Assembly: GCA_947561715.1 (NCBI GenBank)
Contig: OX387198.1
Span: 18,789,645-18,853,644 of the forward strand
Direction: 5' to 3'
Length of the DNA stretch: 64,000 nucleotides
Source: Ascidia mentula
Taxonomy: Eukaryota; Chordata; Ascidiacea; Phlebobranchia; Ascidiidae
Shown here: in pieces, positions 10,959 through 22,461 of the stretch
Position numbering within the stretch: position 1 is the stretch's first letter
Layout of the letters: each line of letters starts with the position of its first letter
Translations under genes and position numbers: made by a program
Notes under the pieces: model-generated
Database searches by the model: none
The model's input: the letters and a program-made list of their open reading frames with translations, nothing else
Told to the model about the DNA's origin: nothing

Positions 10959-13900
10959 TTACTCCCCCCCAGAAGCGGGATGTTGTTTTTTTGGTCGCCC
11001 TCTTTTACGAGCTTGCCCAACAGGTACCGGTTTGGAGCAGTCAACAATAGCAGGTTTAAGGCGATCAATCGAAATGGAATGTTCAACACCGGAAATGTTT
11101 ATCACAAAATACTTTTCGTGACGAGCAGACACTTTAAAAGGACCATCATACGGTGGCGAAAGTGGAGGGCGATATCCATCTTTACGCACAAAAACATAGG
11201 TGCAATTGCGTAACGAAGGTGGCACAAATACACGAGTTCGACAATGGCGCGACATGGGCTGCGGTAATAATGTTTGAATCGCACGACGAAGAGTTTGTAC
11301 AAACTCGGAATACTTGATAGACGTGTCTGCAGCAGCAGCAAAATCCCCAGGTTGGGTAATGGTTGAGCCGTGAACGAGTTCCGCGCTTGACGTGGTGAGA
11401 TCTTCTTTTGGCATGTTACGTATGCCGAGCAGAACCCAGGGCAGCTCGTCAATCCAATTTGGATTAGCCGATCTAGCCATGAGGCTGCTTTTGAGTTGAC
11501 GGTGAAATCGCTCCACCAATCCGTTAGCCTGTGGGTGGAACGCTGTAGTGCAGTGGTGTTTAATTCCCATGAGCTGGCAAATGTTCTTCCACAATTCAGA
11601 TGTAAACTGCGGGCCTCTGTCAGACGATATTTCCGTTGGGATCCCGAAGCGGGCAATCCAATGAAATATAAACGCTCTTGCGCAAGTGACGGTTGTCGCA
11701 TCAGACATTGGAATGGCTTCTGGCCATCGTGCAAAGCGGTCGACGATGGTAAGCAAGTATCTACTTCCTTGTGATGGCGGCAGAGGGCCAACAATATCAA
11801 TATTAACGTGGTAAAATCGCGCTTTGGGGATTTCATAACGATGAAGAGGAGAACGTACGTGTGTTTGTATCTTTGCACGTTGGCATTGCAAGCATTGCCG
11901 AGCCCACATGCAACTTGCTTGTTCAAACCATGCCACACAAACCTTGACGAAATCATTTTGCGTGTTGTTCTGATTGATGGATGGGCTAGACCATGAATAG
12001 CGTCGAACACCTTTCTTTGCCATGATGGCGGGATGATTGGTCTGCAAACACCAGTGGACACATCACATAAAAGTCTCACCTGTGAGGTGTCCATCACAAC
12101 TTCCTTAATTTGTAAGTTGGATACGGCAGTGCGGTAAGCTTGTACTTTGGGAACATGCTGCGCTTTGGCAAGAGCAATGTGATCCAAATTGATTGCAGGA
12201 TTTTCAATGGAGCCAATCACTGCTCTGGATAAGGTATCAGCAACACAATTGTATTTACCTTGTACATGGCGAAGGTCCGTTCTATATTCGGATATGGCGT
12301 GGCGCTGTTGTCTTGCTGACCATGGATCCGGTGCCCTTTGTAACGCAAAAGTCAACGGTTTGTGGTCGGTGTAGAGGATAAATATGCGGCCCTCTAGGAA
12401 GTATCGGAAATGACGAATAGCCAGATGAGCCGCCAGCAACTCTCGGTCGAAAGCGCTGTATTTCATCTCGTTAGCACGCAAATGACGGCTAAAAAATGCA
12501 AGAGGTTTCCAAACCCCGTTTATATGCTGTTCAAGCACCGCTCCTACAGCCCTATCGGATGCATCAACAGTCGGGGCGACTGTGGCATCAGGATGTGGGT
12601 GGTTAAGTTTGGTTGCATTTACCAGTGCAAGTTTTGCTGCGTCAAAAGCACATTGCAAATCACGAGACCACTGCAGCTGAGCATTCCTTTTTGACATGGA
12701 ATTATAAATGGGGAACATGATACTTGCGGCAGAAGGAATAAATCTGTGACAAAAGTTTATCATTCCAGCAAATCTCTGCAAACCTTTAACCGTGGTGGGC
12801 CGAGGAAATTTTTCTATGATTTCCACTTTACTGGGCAAAGGTTTTGCGCCTTCGGCATCAACCAAATGACCTAGAAACTGGATTTGTTTTTTTCCAAAAA
12901 CACATTTCTTTAAGTTGATTAAAAGGCCACATTCCTGCAGGCGGCGGAAAAGCTGTTCTAGGTGTAATTTATGTTGACTTGGGGAACTGCTGGCCACCAG
13001 TATGTCGTCCAGGTAAACAAAAACAAATGGTAAAGATTGACATACCTGGTCCATAAGCCGTTGAAAAGTCTGGGCTGCATTTTTCAGACCAAAAGGCATT
13101 CTTAAGAATTCAAACAGTCCAAACGGAGTTATGATAGCAGTTTTTTGGATGTCTTTCTCTGCAACAGGGACCTGGTGGTAGCCCCGAACTAGGTCGATCT
13201 TCGAAAATATCGTGGAGCCGGACAACCGCGATGTGAAGTCTTGGATGTGCGGAATGCTGTAGCGATCTGGCTGGGTGGACACATTTAGGCGGCGGTAGTC
13301 ACCGCAGGGGCGCCATTCACCTGATGGCTTTGGAACCATATGTAGTGGTGCGGCCCAAGGACTGGATGAACGACGAATGATACCATCTTGGCAAACTCCG
13401 CTCTAGCGATTGCAAGCTTTTCGGGGGATAAACGACGTGCCTTTGCATGAACCGGTGGTCCAGTTGTGCAAATGTGATGCTGGACCTTGTGTCTGGGTAC
13501 AATGCTGGAAAACTTCGGTGCAGTTAAAGACGGAAATCGTGAGAGAAGTCTTGTAAAATCTTCAGTGGATGTGGTCAATTTGCAAATGCGCGACGATTTG
13601 TCATTTGTGGCCTTTATAGGAATGCTGACGAATGATGTTGAATGAACAAGGCAACTGTGGCGTAGGTCTACCAGCAAGGAATGTGCACGCAGAAAGTCGG
13701 CTCCCAGAAGAGGTTGCGTTCCAACGAAATTTGTCAGCTGCGAGTTCCAGGTTGAGTACCTTTTCCCAAAAAGTATTAATCCTGCTGCCGTTAGCTGCAA
13801 TTAACTTGATTCATTTAGCTTGCTGTTGACGAGCAAGACGTGATGCCGGAAAAACGCTTACCTCGGCGCCTGTATCAACTAAGAAATAACGACGAGTGGT

Positions 13901-14663
13901 TTGATCCCAAATGTGAAAGAGGTTATGAGCTTTGCCGGCCGATGAAGTAACTAACAACGGCCGGCTGACGAGTTTCCCTGGAAACTGCAGGGAGGTTGAC
14001 ATTTCTTTGCCTTTTCACCAAAGCGCTGATGGTAAAAACAAAGTCTCTGATTTGCTGCAGTGCGTGTCGATGCACGTGGAGACGCCGCGAGCGTGTTGCG
14101 CTTGTCTACCTTTGCGAGAGCCGTGAACGCGTGGCGCTCCTCGCTTCTTGCCTGCCAAAGAGTGGTAGCACGTCGTGCAAAAACACGTGGGTCGTCAAAA
14201 TCTTCGTTTGCGAGTATAATTCGTATTTCTTCGGGCATCCTTTGCAGAAAGATATATCGAAAAAGGAAACACGGCTTATGACGGCCTAACAATGACAGCA
14301 TCTCATCCATTAATTCTGCTGGAGATCGGTCTCCAAGTTCAGATGTATGTAACAGTTTATGCGCTCTTTCATAATCTGAGCAGTCGTAAGTGTTTATCAA
14401 ACGTTGCTTTAGGTAATTGTACTTATCGTGATCCGGTGGGTTTTCCAATAAATCCAATAGTCTACCGGCGCTTGCTTGATCCAGGGACGAAACAACGTAA
14501 AAATATTTCGTTTCATCAGCAGAAATGCTTCGTAGCGCAAACTGGGCTTCTGCTTGCTGAAACCATATTCTTGGTTGCTGTGTCCAAAACGTTGGCAGTT
14601 TCATAGCAACTGCGTGCATGGCAGGAGTTTCTTCCATATCCTCAAACGTTCGGGGTCACCAAT

Positions 14664-14808
14664 TGAAGCGGGTGCTTTGTAACGTGTATTTTTCTGAATG
14701 CGCGTCGTTGCCAGAAAACGCTTAATTGTTTCGAGACGCGCAGAAAAAGGCAATACTAAAAGCAAAACTTATCACGCTTCAGTGAATTCAAGGGTGGCAT
14801 CCGCCACA
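14664..14808 (-). repeat. 5' LTR of the Gypsy-type element
   Basis: This 145-bp copy is the partner of 10814-10958. The tRNA-Trp-like primer-binding site abuts it at about 14650-14663. Confidence 0.95.
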
Positions 14809-15719
14809 ACATCATGAATTTGCCAAAAATTTATTGGAACATTTTGTCAAAGAAATTGGATGTTTGTATGGCCTAGAGTTTTATGTCTACAATATTCATT
14901 GCCTCTTACATCTTTCTCAGGAAGTATGTGAAAATGGGGCACTAGTAGGTTACAGTGCTTTTCAATTTGAAAACTACATGCAGTTTCTAAAACGACTGGT
15001 GAGGTCTGGAAATAACCCTCTTGTTCAAGTGATCAAGCGCATAGAGGAGCGGCAATTATGCATCACAACCCGCATGGACATACAGGATGTTTCCACAAAA
15101 TATCCAAATAACTTTTGTATTTAAAATTTGGTGCATCTGATTGTTTTTGTGTACAAGTAACCGCTAATATTGGCAATGGATATTTTAGATGTTGTGTTTT
15201 TAGAGATGTGTATAATTTTTTTGAATACCCTTGTCCCTCACAGTTGGTTGGAATTTATCAATGCAACCCAGAAAATTATAAAGAAGAGGTTATTTATGAA
15301 GAACATTTGAAAATGAAAGCAATTTGTTTATCAAATACAAAACATTTAGTATTCATTGGGATTTTGCACAAAATATGATTTTTTTTATTGCATTTTGCCT
15401 TTTTTGAAATATGGCATTAACACTATCTGTTTCAATCTTTATTTAGCAATTGTGAAAAAATTTTCAAAAAATGTCTTGGTCCTTGGCCGTGTGGCTAGAA
15501 AAAGAAAGGGAAGAGGAGGGGTGCATTCCATCTAAGTGGATTGAGGGTACAAGTGTGCGTTGGCCCACTTCCGATGTTTGTATGTCCTTGAATAAACAAG
15601 TGGACCCAAAAGAAAATTGAAAAGTGTTTCATCTTGCAAAAGTCAAATTTCGTTCAGGTTTGATTTTTTTTCCTTTGTAATTAATATTTTACTCGAAAAT
15701 TGCACCATATTACTTACAG

Positions 15720-17748
15720 CATAGAATACTAAAACATGGAATGGAAACTCCGCTGAAAGTGCGCCGTCACGCATGAGTAACACTTTACGCGAAATGAAAA
15801 ATGCATTGGGTTAAATGCGATTTTGGTGTTTTTTAAGGGGCTTAAAAACCCATTAAATAGAACAAAATTTAAAACTTTTTTAAAGAAACAGGAAGTTTGG
15901 TCCCTCGTCTTTTGAAATATGTGGATGATTTTGAATAAATCGCGTCGCATCATTTTTTAAGGCGATTTGCTGTCTACTGCCTTTTGGGTCAAACTATGAA
16001 CAAATAATTGCGCGCTTTTGCTGTTTGCAAGCAGTGGGAGGCTAAATCGAGTAATATTATCAACTACTATGCTTGTTATGTAAAATCAACTACTTGCTTA
16101 TTATGTTTTTTTCTAGGACAGTATCTCTGCACACAGTAATGCGATTGTTTGGGAATATTTATTTTGCAAAAACAGGGCATTTGACAAACGATAGTATGAC
16201 TGCTTTTTTCTGCGATTTCTGTTTCTTGATGAAGATGGAGATATTATAATGAACCAAATTATTAAAATCAGTTGATATCAGGAAATACCTCGACAACACC
16301 ATGTTCACACTGCTGAGTGCAAATGTTGTCAGTAAAGTCCAACACAAAACAACATTTTTGTGCATAATATGGGTTTGAAAAAGCTAAGCCCTGACAAAAT
16401 ATATGTTGATTGCTTGCAAATACTCAAGGGCAGTGGGAATACTTCCAATATAAACCAACTATAATTTGTTTTGAAGTGTTTGCATACGAGCAAATTCTGA
16501 AAACTTTCATCTTTTTCTTCAACATGACATGTTTCTCTCAGAAGCATTTTAATACATATCTAAATCAAATTCTGTTGTGTTTTGAACTAATCTGCGAAGA
16601 AAAAAAATGACTAGTGAAAAAGGTTATTAATATATTAGGGTCTAATATGGCTGAAACAAAAGGCACTTATGTTTAGTTCAACAAAACATTACATATTTTC
16701 AACTGTGTCATGAGCATTCAACCAAGTGTTATGATAAGAGTAAAAAAATATACTTCTGTTATGTGTGCAATTTTGACAAAAATAATTTCAATCAAATTTG
16801 TTTTCTTCTCAGGGATATTGGATTAATCAACACTTAAAGGCGAACTTTCGGACAAAAATGACAATATACAACCAAATATTTACAATGAAATCAAATAGAA
16901 AACTTAGTGGTGTGTGGGAAAAATGTATAAGGTAGATTACTAGTACAAAAAAAGCAAGTTCATTAATATTCACAGAGCATCGGCTCATATGTGGCATGAA
17001 TTGCTCAAAACCAATGGAATATAAAAAATGACACAAGAATTTATTTGATTATGTCAATATGTTTTAGATAGTTACCACTATTTATTTATTATTTAATATT
17101 ATTTGCATAAAAGATGAAAAATGGCCAGATTTAAGTATGGTTAACCAAGTAAATACAATCTTTAAAATTAAGTAGCTAAATTTGGCCCTATCTTATCTGG
17201 TTTACAAAGGCTACAATCTGACATTTTGGGCCAAAAACTACTTCATGTAGTACTGCACTTATCTGTCCAACATATGTCTTTACAAAAAGAGGAGTTATGA
17301 AAAATTTTGATACATACCCAATAATGACTGCAAAAATGTGCCCCCTGGGTCAGACTGTGTTGTTCAAATATTAGGTTTCTGAATCCCATGATTGCTTTTT
17401 AGGCATATATGCAAATCTAAAACATTACGTCATCACTTGAATGACGTAATTACATGTCTTACGTCATCTTTGAGGTTGACGCGATGACGTATTAACATTT
17501 TTTTGGTCAGTAAGGTGACTTATAACACACGGTTAAAAAGTGTATTAGAGCGCGTCATAATTAAAATCATCCACATATTTTAAAAGATTAAGGATGAAAC
17601 TACTTGAACTACATTTTAATAAATTCTTGTGGTTACATTAACTTGAAGTTTTTCGCCCCGCATTTAACCCAATGCATTTTTCATTTTGCGTAAAGTGTTA
17701 CTCATGCGTGACGAAAAGAGTTTCCATTCCATGTTTTAGTATTCTATG
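15720..17748. mobile_element. 2.0 kb non-autonomous element with long TIRs
   Basis: The ends are inverted copies beginning CATAGAATACTAAAACATGG. Similarity runs about 110 bp without large gaps and then in patches to about 210-240 bp. A 7-bp direct repeat CTTACAG lies on both sides (15713-15719 and 17749-17755). No coding frame is seen in the middle, which is AT-rich filler. CTTACAG is also the splice acceptor of the host intron, so each side of the element ends with a usable acceptor. The superfamily is not determined; a 7-bp duplication is uncommon. Confidence 0.8.
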
Positions 17749-18491
17749 CTTACAGATTCAAAAACTGCTTGTGAGGTTTATGATGATACCACTTCGGTAG
17801 AGCAGTCTGATGTAGAAATAGATTGTGATAGAAAGAGGAAGCAGCGAAAAAGGCAGTTCGAGGATTTTGTGGAAGGTATTGGTTTAAGTGGATGCAAATG
17901 TATTTTAGAAAGCTTTATGATTCTCAACCTTTTATGCTTTATTATTTCCCCACAGTAATGCTTGAAAGGTAGCAAGGTCAGAGAAACCTTAGAAAGTAAC
18001 ATAAGTCAATATGTCGAAGTCTATTTAAGTGGATTTTATGAGCACAAAGCTGTCAGTCTTATTTCTTGTTAGATTTTACTACAGAAGATGAACTTCTACA
18101 CAATACACCTACTTGTTCAAAAGGTATATAATATTTCAATGCATTTTTCACTACTGCACTATTTTGTGACACCTAAAGCACTTGTATGAGTAACATAAAT
18201 TTGTTTAGGTATACCGGCACTTACAAAAATTACATCAGCAAGTAAGTTTATTGGCAGTTACAATGCATCAGACTTGTGCTCATGTTTTTTTTTACCTTAG
18301 CTTCCTCACCGAATCAGTTTTCTCGTGAGTCGTCATTTGGCTCAAATGCATCAACCGAACCACTGTCTTTAAGTTTTGCATCATCAAATGAGTTGGATGG
18401 AGTTGTCAGTGGCAAGTTAACTTTTTTAACTGGTAATAAAAATTTTGGTGAGTTAAACAGTGATTTTTATTTTGGAAGTGAGGAATTTAGG

Positions 18492-19125
18492 CGGTACCTT
18501 CTAATACTACAGGTGCGCTAGGTGCGCTAGGTCCGCTAGGTCCTTCTAATGCTACAGGTCCGCTAGGTACCTTCTAATGCTGCAGGTCCGCAGTATCCAA
18601 CCTTCTAATACTACAGGTGCGCTAGGTCCCTTCTGTAATACTACAGGTCCGCTATGTACCTTCTAATGCTACAGTTTCGCAGTATCCAACTTTCTAATGT
18701 TACAGGTCCGCTAGGTACCTTTTAATGCTACAGGTCTGCTAGGTCCCTTCTAATACTACAGGTGCGCTAGGTCCCTTCTATAATACTACAGGTCCGCTAC
18801 GTATCTTCTAATGCTACAGTTCCGCAGTATCCAACTTTCTAATACTACAGGTCCGCTAGTTCCGCTAGGTACCTTCTAATGCTACAGGTCTGCAGTATCC
18901 AATCTTCTAATACTACAGGTGCGCTAGGTCCCTTGTAATACTACAGGTCCGCTAGGTACCTTCTAATGCTACAGGTCCGCAGTATCCAACCTTCTGATAC
19001 TACAGGTGCGCTAGGTCCCTTCTAATGCTACAGGTCCGCTGGGTACCTTATAAAATGCTACAGGTCCGCAGTATCTAACCTTCTAATACTACAGGTGCTC
19101 TAGGTATCTGGTAATGCTGCAGGTT
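18492..19125 (+). repeat. Left minisatellite end of the MULE
   Basis: More than twenty degenerate copies of a unit like CTTCTAATACTACAGGTCCG followed by CTAGGTAC. Variants differ by GTGCG/GTCCG and by a CAGTATCCAA insert. The array is in the opposite orientation to the right end. Confidence 0.92.
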
Positions 19126-19184
19126 CGTTAAAAATTATTTATTTACAACTTATTTACAAGTTAAATTGGAAAACACGAAGAGTG

Positions 19185-22100
19185 TTAACTTTTATCCTTC
19201 TTGGTCTTTGCTTCCTGAGCTTTCTTTTTGGAGGTTTTATTTGCCCTCATTCGTGTTTTTTGATTTTTCTTCTTCCCTGCTCTTGCAGGGGGAGCCTTTG
19301 TCAGCAATCTGCTGTTAGCCGCAATTCCTCTGTCTGGTTTTCTTTTCAAACAGTACGCTTGAAAGTTATTGAAATGTTTCAACTTTTGATCTGTGGACAT
19401 TTGACTCCATTGTTGCACAGACAGTTGGAAGGAGGTGTACCCCTCACTCAAGCAAAAGGGTCCTGTTTTAATAAACGCCTTTTTGACATCAACATATTGA
19501 CTCTTCACAATGCCGAATAGCAAGTTAATCAGTTGTGGTAGCTTGTTTTGCTTCCATTGGGCTTTAACTTTTATTACGTGGTTCATGCATTCCACGTTGT
19601 TGTTTGTCCACAAACCGCCAACATCTTTTTTCATATTCCAAACACGTTGTTTGAGTGACGGAAGAAATCTGCTGTTCATATAGTTATGGATTAAAGGCCA
19701 ATTTTTTGAGAATTCGATGAAAGCTTCCTCTTTTGTGGTATATGTTACTTCATCCTTTGCGTGTATTAGTTCAAAATAAAATTTTTGCAATTGTTGTTTC
19801 AATTGAATAGAAAGGCCAGCATTGTCTTCCCAATATTTGATGAGGTTACTGTGTAAGTGGCGGCTGCAGAGCACCTGTTTGCAGCCAGGAAATGCTTGCA
19901 TGGCAGCTTTGTGTAACGCCTGCTCGTCGTCCGAACCAAATATTAGGTTTTCAAAACGGTTTCCCAGCTGCGAACTTAAGTTGCAAAAAAACTCTATGTA
20001 CGTGGAATAATCGGATCTGTTGTGTAAAAATATGGGTCCAATAAATACAGGGTTGTCTCCTGTCGCATTTCTCAAAACGCCTAAATTTTTGAACGTTGTT
20101 ATTGTTGCATGAATCTTTCCGAGGTTAAAGGTTTTGTCAGCGCAAAACACGGTTTTTCCCATGAGACAAAATCTTTTCAAATCTTGCAACTGTTCTTCTA
20201 GGTATAAATGTACAGAAACTGGGACTTTTTTGCCGTGTACAACCCGTTGAACGAATTCGTGACTAATAGCCATATTTATCACTTCTGTAATTTCATCAGC
20301 ATAAGTTTGCGGCTGTGGGTTATTCATCTTTTTCTTATCATTAAACTTTTTTCTGTGCAATTGTTCCAAATCTCTTGGTCCGTTTGGGGGAGTATATTTC
20401 ATCTGAAGCTTGTCGTAAAGCGTTTTAGCATTTTGGCCTTTGCTGAGCTCGTCGCCAACGTTTGCAAGAAGCTCAGGGTTGGTTCTCAAATATACGTTGT
20501 CTTGGATTTTGGCATTGCCGTGACATTTATGGCCAGGGTGACTACCTAAATATTCAACAAGAGCAAAGTTTTGTCGTGTTTCCGAAGATTTCATAATCCA
20601 TGTAATTTTCCTTTTAAAACTATTGTCTGCTTTCAGTTTGGCGTAGTATGTTCCAACATGAGTCACATGTTTTTCTTCTGGTTGTGGTTCTAATCGAAGG
20701 TATGTGTTTTGTTTTGGAATCCTAGTGCAATAAGCACCGCGATGTATACGAACTTCAACCAATTTATGATTCTTTGGGATGTAACATATTTTAGTATATT
20801 TGCACTTTTCCCATGCACCACAGTCGTCAAAAAACTTCTTTTGCATATTTGCCGCGGCTCTGTCCATATTTTTCTGATTGTTTACTATGAAATACCTGTT
20901 GTCTTTGTTTCCCTTCGGAATTTCCTCGAGACATGTTTTACATTTAGTTAAGATATTTATAATTTCCCTTGTCGGTAAAAAGTTGTCGAGACACAGATTG
21001 CCGAACTGGGGATCTGCACTAGGTTTAGGACCTCCTTCTTCTTCAATTACAGATATTTCGTTTGATGTTGGTTTAATGTTGGATATTTTTGTATGGGACG
21101 ATTCAGGATTTATTTTTCCACTTTCAGATAGTTTGTTTGATTCCTCACTGTTGCTTGTTTTTGATTTTGCTTTAATATCCGGCAAAGAGCACTTTATTAT
21201 TGATGCTGTTTCATCTATCAACAAGTGGCTGCTCTTGTTGTGCGAGTTGTTTAAAAATGAAGAGTGGTTGTACAAAGAAGGAACTCGCGTTTGGCCTGTA
21301 ATATCACTAAAACTGGTACATTCTTCTTCTTTTAGATAGTTTTCTATATTCATTGCACTTGTTGGAGTAGAATTTGAAATACAGCTATTTTTTCGGCATA
21401 TGGCTACGAAATGGTTTGGTGTCCATGTTTTATGTGTTTGTAATCCAAGCCTTGTCCACATGATATTTATAGGTTCGGTATTAAAGCTGTGAACTGAAAA
21501 TTGCCTGTTCAAGATCGCTAAAGTGTTGTCTAGTGGGCCGTTGCAAGGAGGATATATACTGTTTATTGGTCTTCCCAACACGCTGCTCAATGCCAGCATG
21601 GTCCAAGCACTCGAAAAGTTTCCAATAACAGCACAGTCTTTGCAAGACGTTTCATATTCAGGAGATACAAGGCTCAACTGAGAAGCCATAGAATGATTGA
21701 TATATATATCCCTATTTTGGACCATTTCAATACACGTACGTGCTCTTAGTTCCTGAGAAAATTCTGCACTCCCGCAGATGCAAACGGATGCTGCGTTAAA
21801 AAGGCAGTTTCCATCCCCAACAGTTTGCAGTGCCGCCCATGTTTCATCTAGTATGTTGTATTCGGTCAGCAATTCCTGAGCATACATATCTATTGCGTCG
21901 TATTGGTGTCTGGAAATGGGCTGCTGAAACTTGCCAAACAGGTATATTCCTTCCAAAGCAGCACATTTTTTCAAAGAGTGCATTCCACATAAGGCAGCCT
22001 AAAGTCACAAGTATTTACTTGGTTTTGAAACAAATATCACGTTGAAAAAATACAAGCACCAAGTTCAATGTAGGTACCCTGGTTGATATCTACTGAAGTT

Positions 22101-22461
22101 TATTTCTAACTTGCAGCGTGTAATTGTGTTTATTTGTAATGGACATGATTGTTTAGATTTCCTTTTTTCGTGACATATTAAACAAGTACACTTCATAATC
22201 CCAGATTTTGTTTTACTTTAGGCCACTTACCTTTCCCATCCTTAAAAGACAAGCACAGTAGTTAAAAGTCCCATCAGGTGAGTTTCTGCATGACGGGCAT
22301 ATAAATGGACAGCCAGAAGCATCTTGAAAGGCTTTGAAATTATTATTGGTTAGATAAAGACAACTTTGGTGAAACCATTGAAAGCAAATTTCACAGAGGA
22401 CTGAATTTCCCTCGCATTCGTTTTGGCACTGGCCGCAAGGCCACCGTCTTCGTTTAGGCAT
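19185..22461 (-). CDS. PHD-OTU-MULE transposase, two exons
   Basis: Exon 1 (22461-22231) starts MPKRRRWPCG and encodes a full PHD finger (Cys9, 12, 23, 26, His31, Cys34, 55, 58). It ends at a GTAAGT donor. A 232-bp intron ends in TTTAG, and exon 2 (21998-19185) continues in the same phase, giving about 1014 residues without a stop. An OTU-type cysteine protease follows, with VGDGNCLFNAAS (Asp139, Cys142) and NHF (His273). Next come a low-complexity linker, a Cys/His-bearing DNA-binding-like region (about 465-575), and the MULE transposase core. The core has ADKTF (Asp698), FGSDDEQAL (Asp767/768), CSRH (788-791) and NNNVECMNH (Glu880), followed by a Lys-rich tail. PHD fingers read histone tails and OTU domains remove ubiquitin, so the protein may combine chromatin targeting, deubiquitination and DDE transposition. 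It is flanked by the element's own ends. Confidence 0.88.

Larger units (their letters stand above)
10814..14808 (-). mobile_element. Gypsy-type LTR retrotransposon (fossil), young
   Basis: This 3,995-bp element lies on the minus strand. Two 145-bp LTRs (10814-10958 and 14664-14808) begin TG and end CA and differ at one visible base, so insertion is recent. The 4-bp duplication ACAT flanks it. Next to the 5' LTR is a primer-binding site reading TGGTGACCCCGA, which matches the 3' end of tRNA-Trp. This, with the 4-bp duplication, suggests a CsRn1-like Gypsy lineage. Parts in order: gag (about 14637-13951), protease (about 13900), reverse transcriptase with YLDD and RNase H (about 13340-12200), integrase (about 12000-10960). 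It is nearly whole in layout but broken, with a small number of breaks. Confidence 0.9.
9507..15378 (+). pseudogene. CMC/EnSpm-like transposase, copy 2 (split by Gypsy element)
   Basis: The N-terminal part (9507-9911) is acidic and serine-rich and ends in VFLQEWVTKYQIKHN, matching the usual start of this family. The catalytic part (9932-10813) reads DGLPLFKSS and FWPILGSV, then VCDAPARA, a zinc-binding CGYYGCDKC, and SFPLDYMHQACLGVTKKLL. The C-terminal part continues at 14813 with a CLLHLSQEV stretch and YSAFQFENY, which are typical late motifs. A frame shift separates the first two parts near 9911. Between 10814 and 14808 a Gypsy-type element with ACAT target duplications interrupts the gene. 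The reading frame resumes on the far side, so the interruption is recent compared with the gene. It would cut and paste the 8303-27438 element. Confidence 0.8.

Noticed and set aside
15713-17753. A 3-bp TAC duplication, implying a Harbinger-type nested element.
   Set aside because: Shifting the ends by two bases gives a longer, perfect 7-bp duplication CTTACAG with well-matched TIRs.
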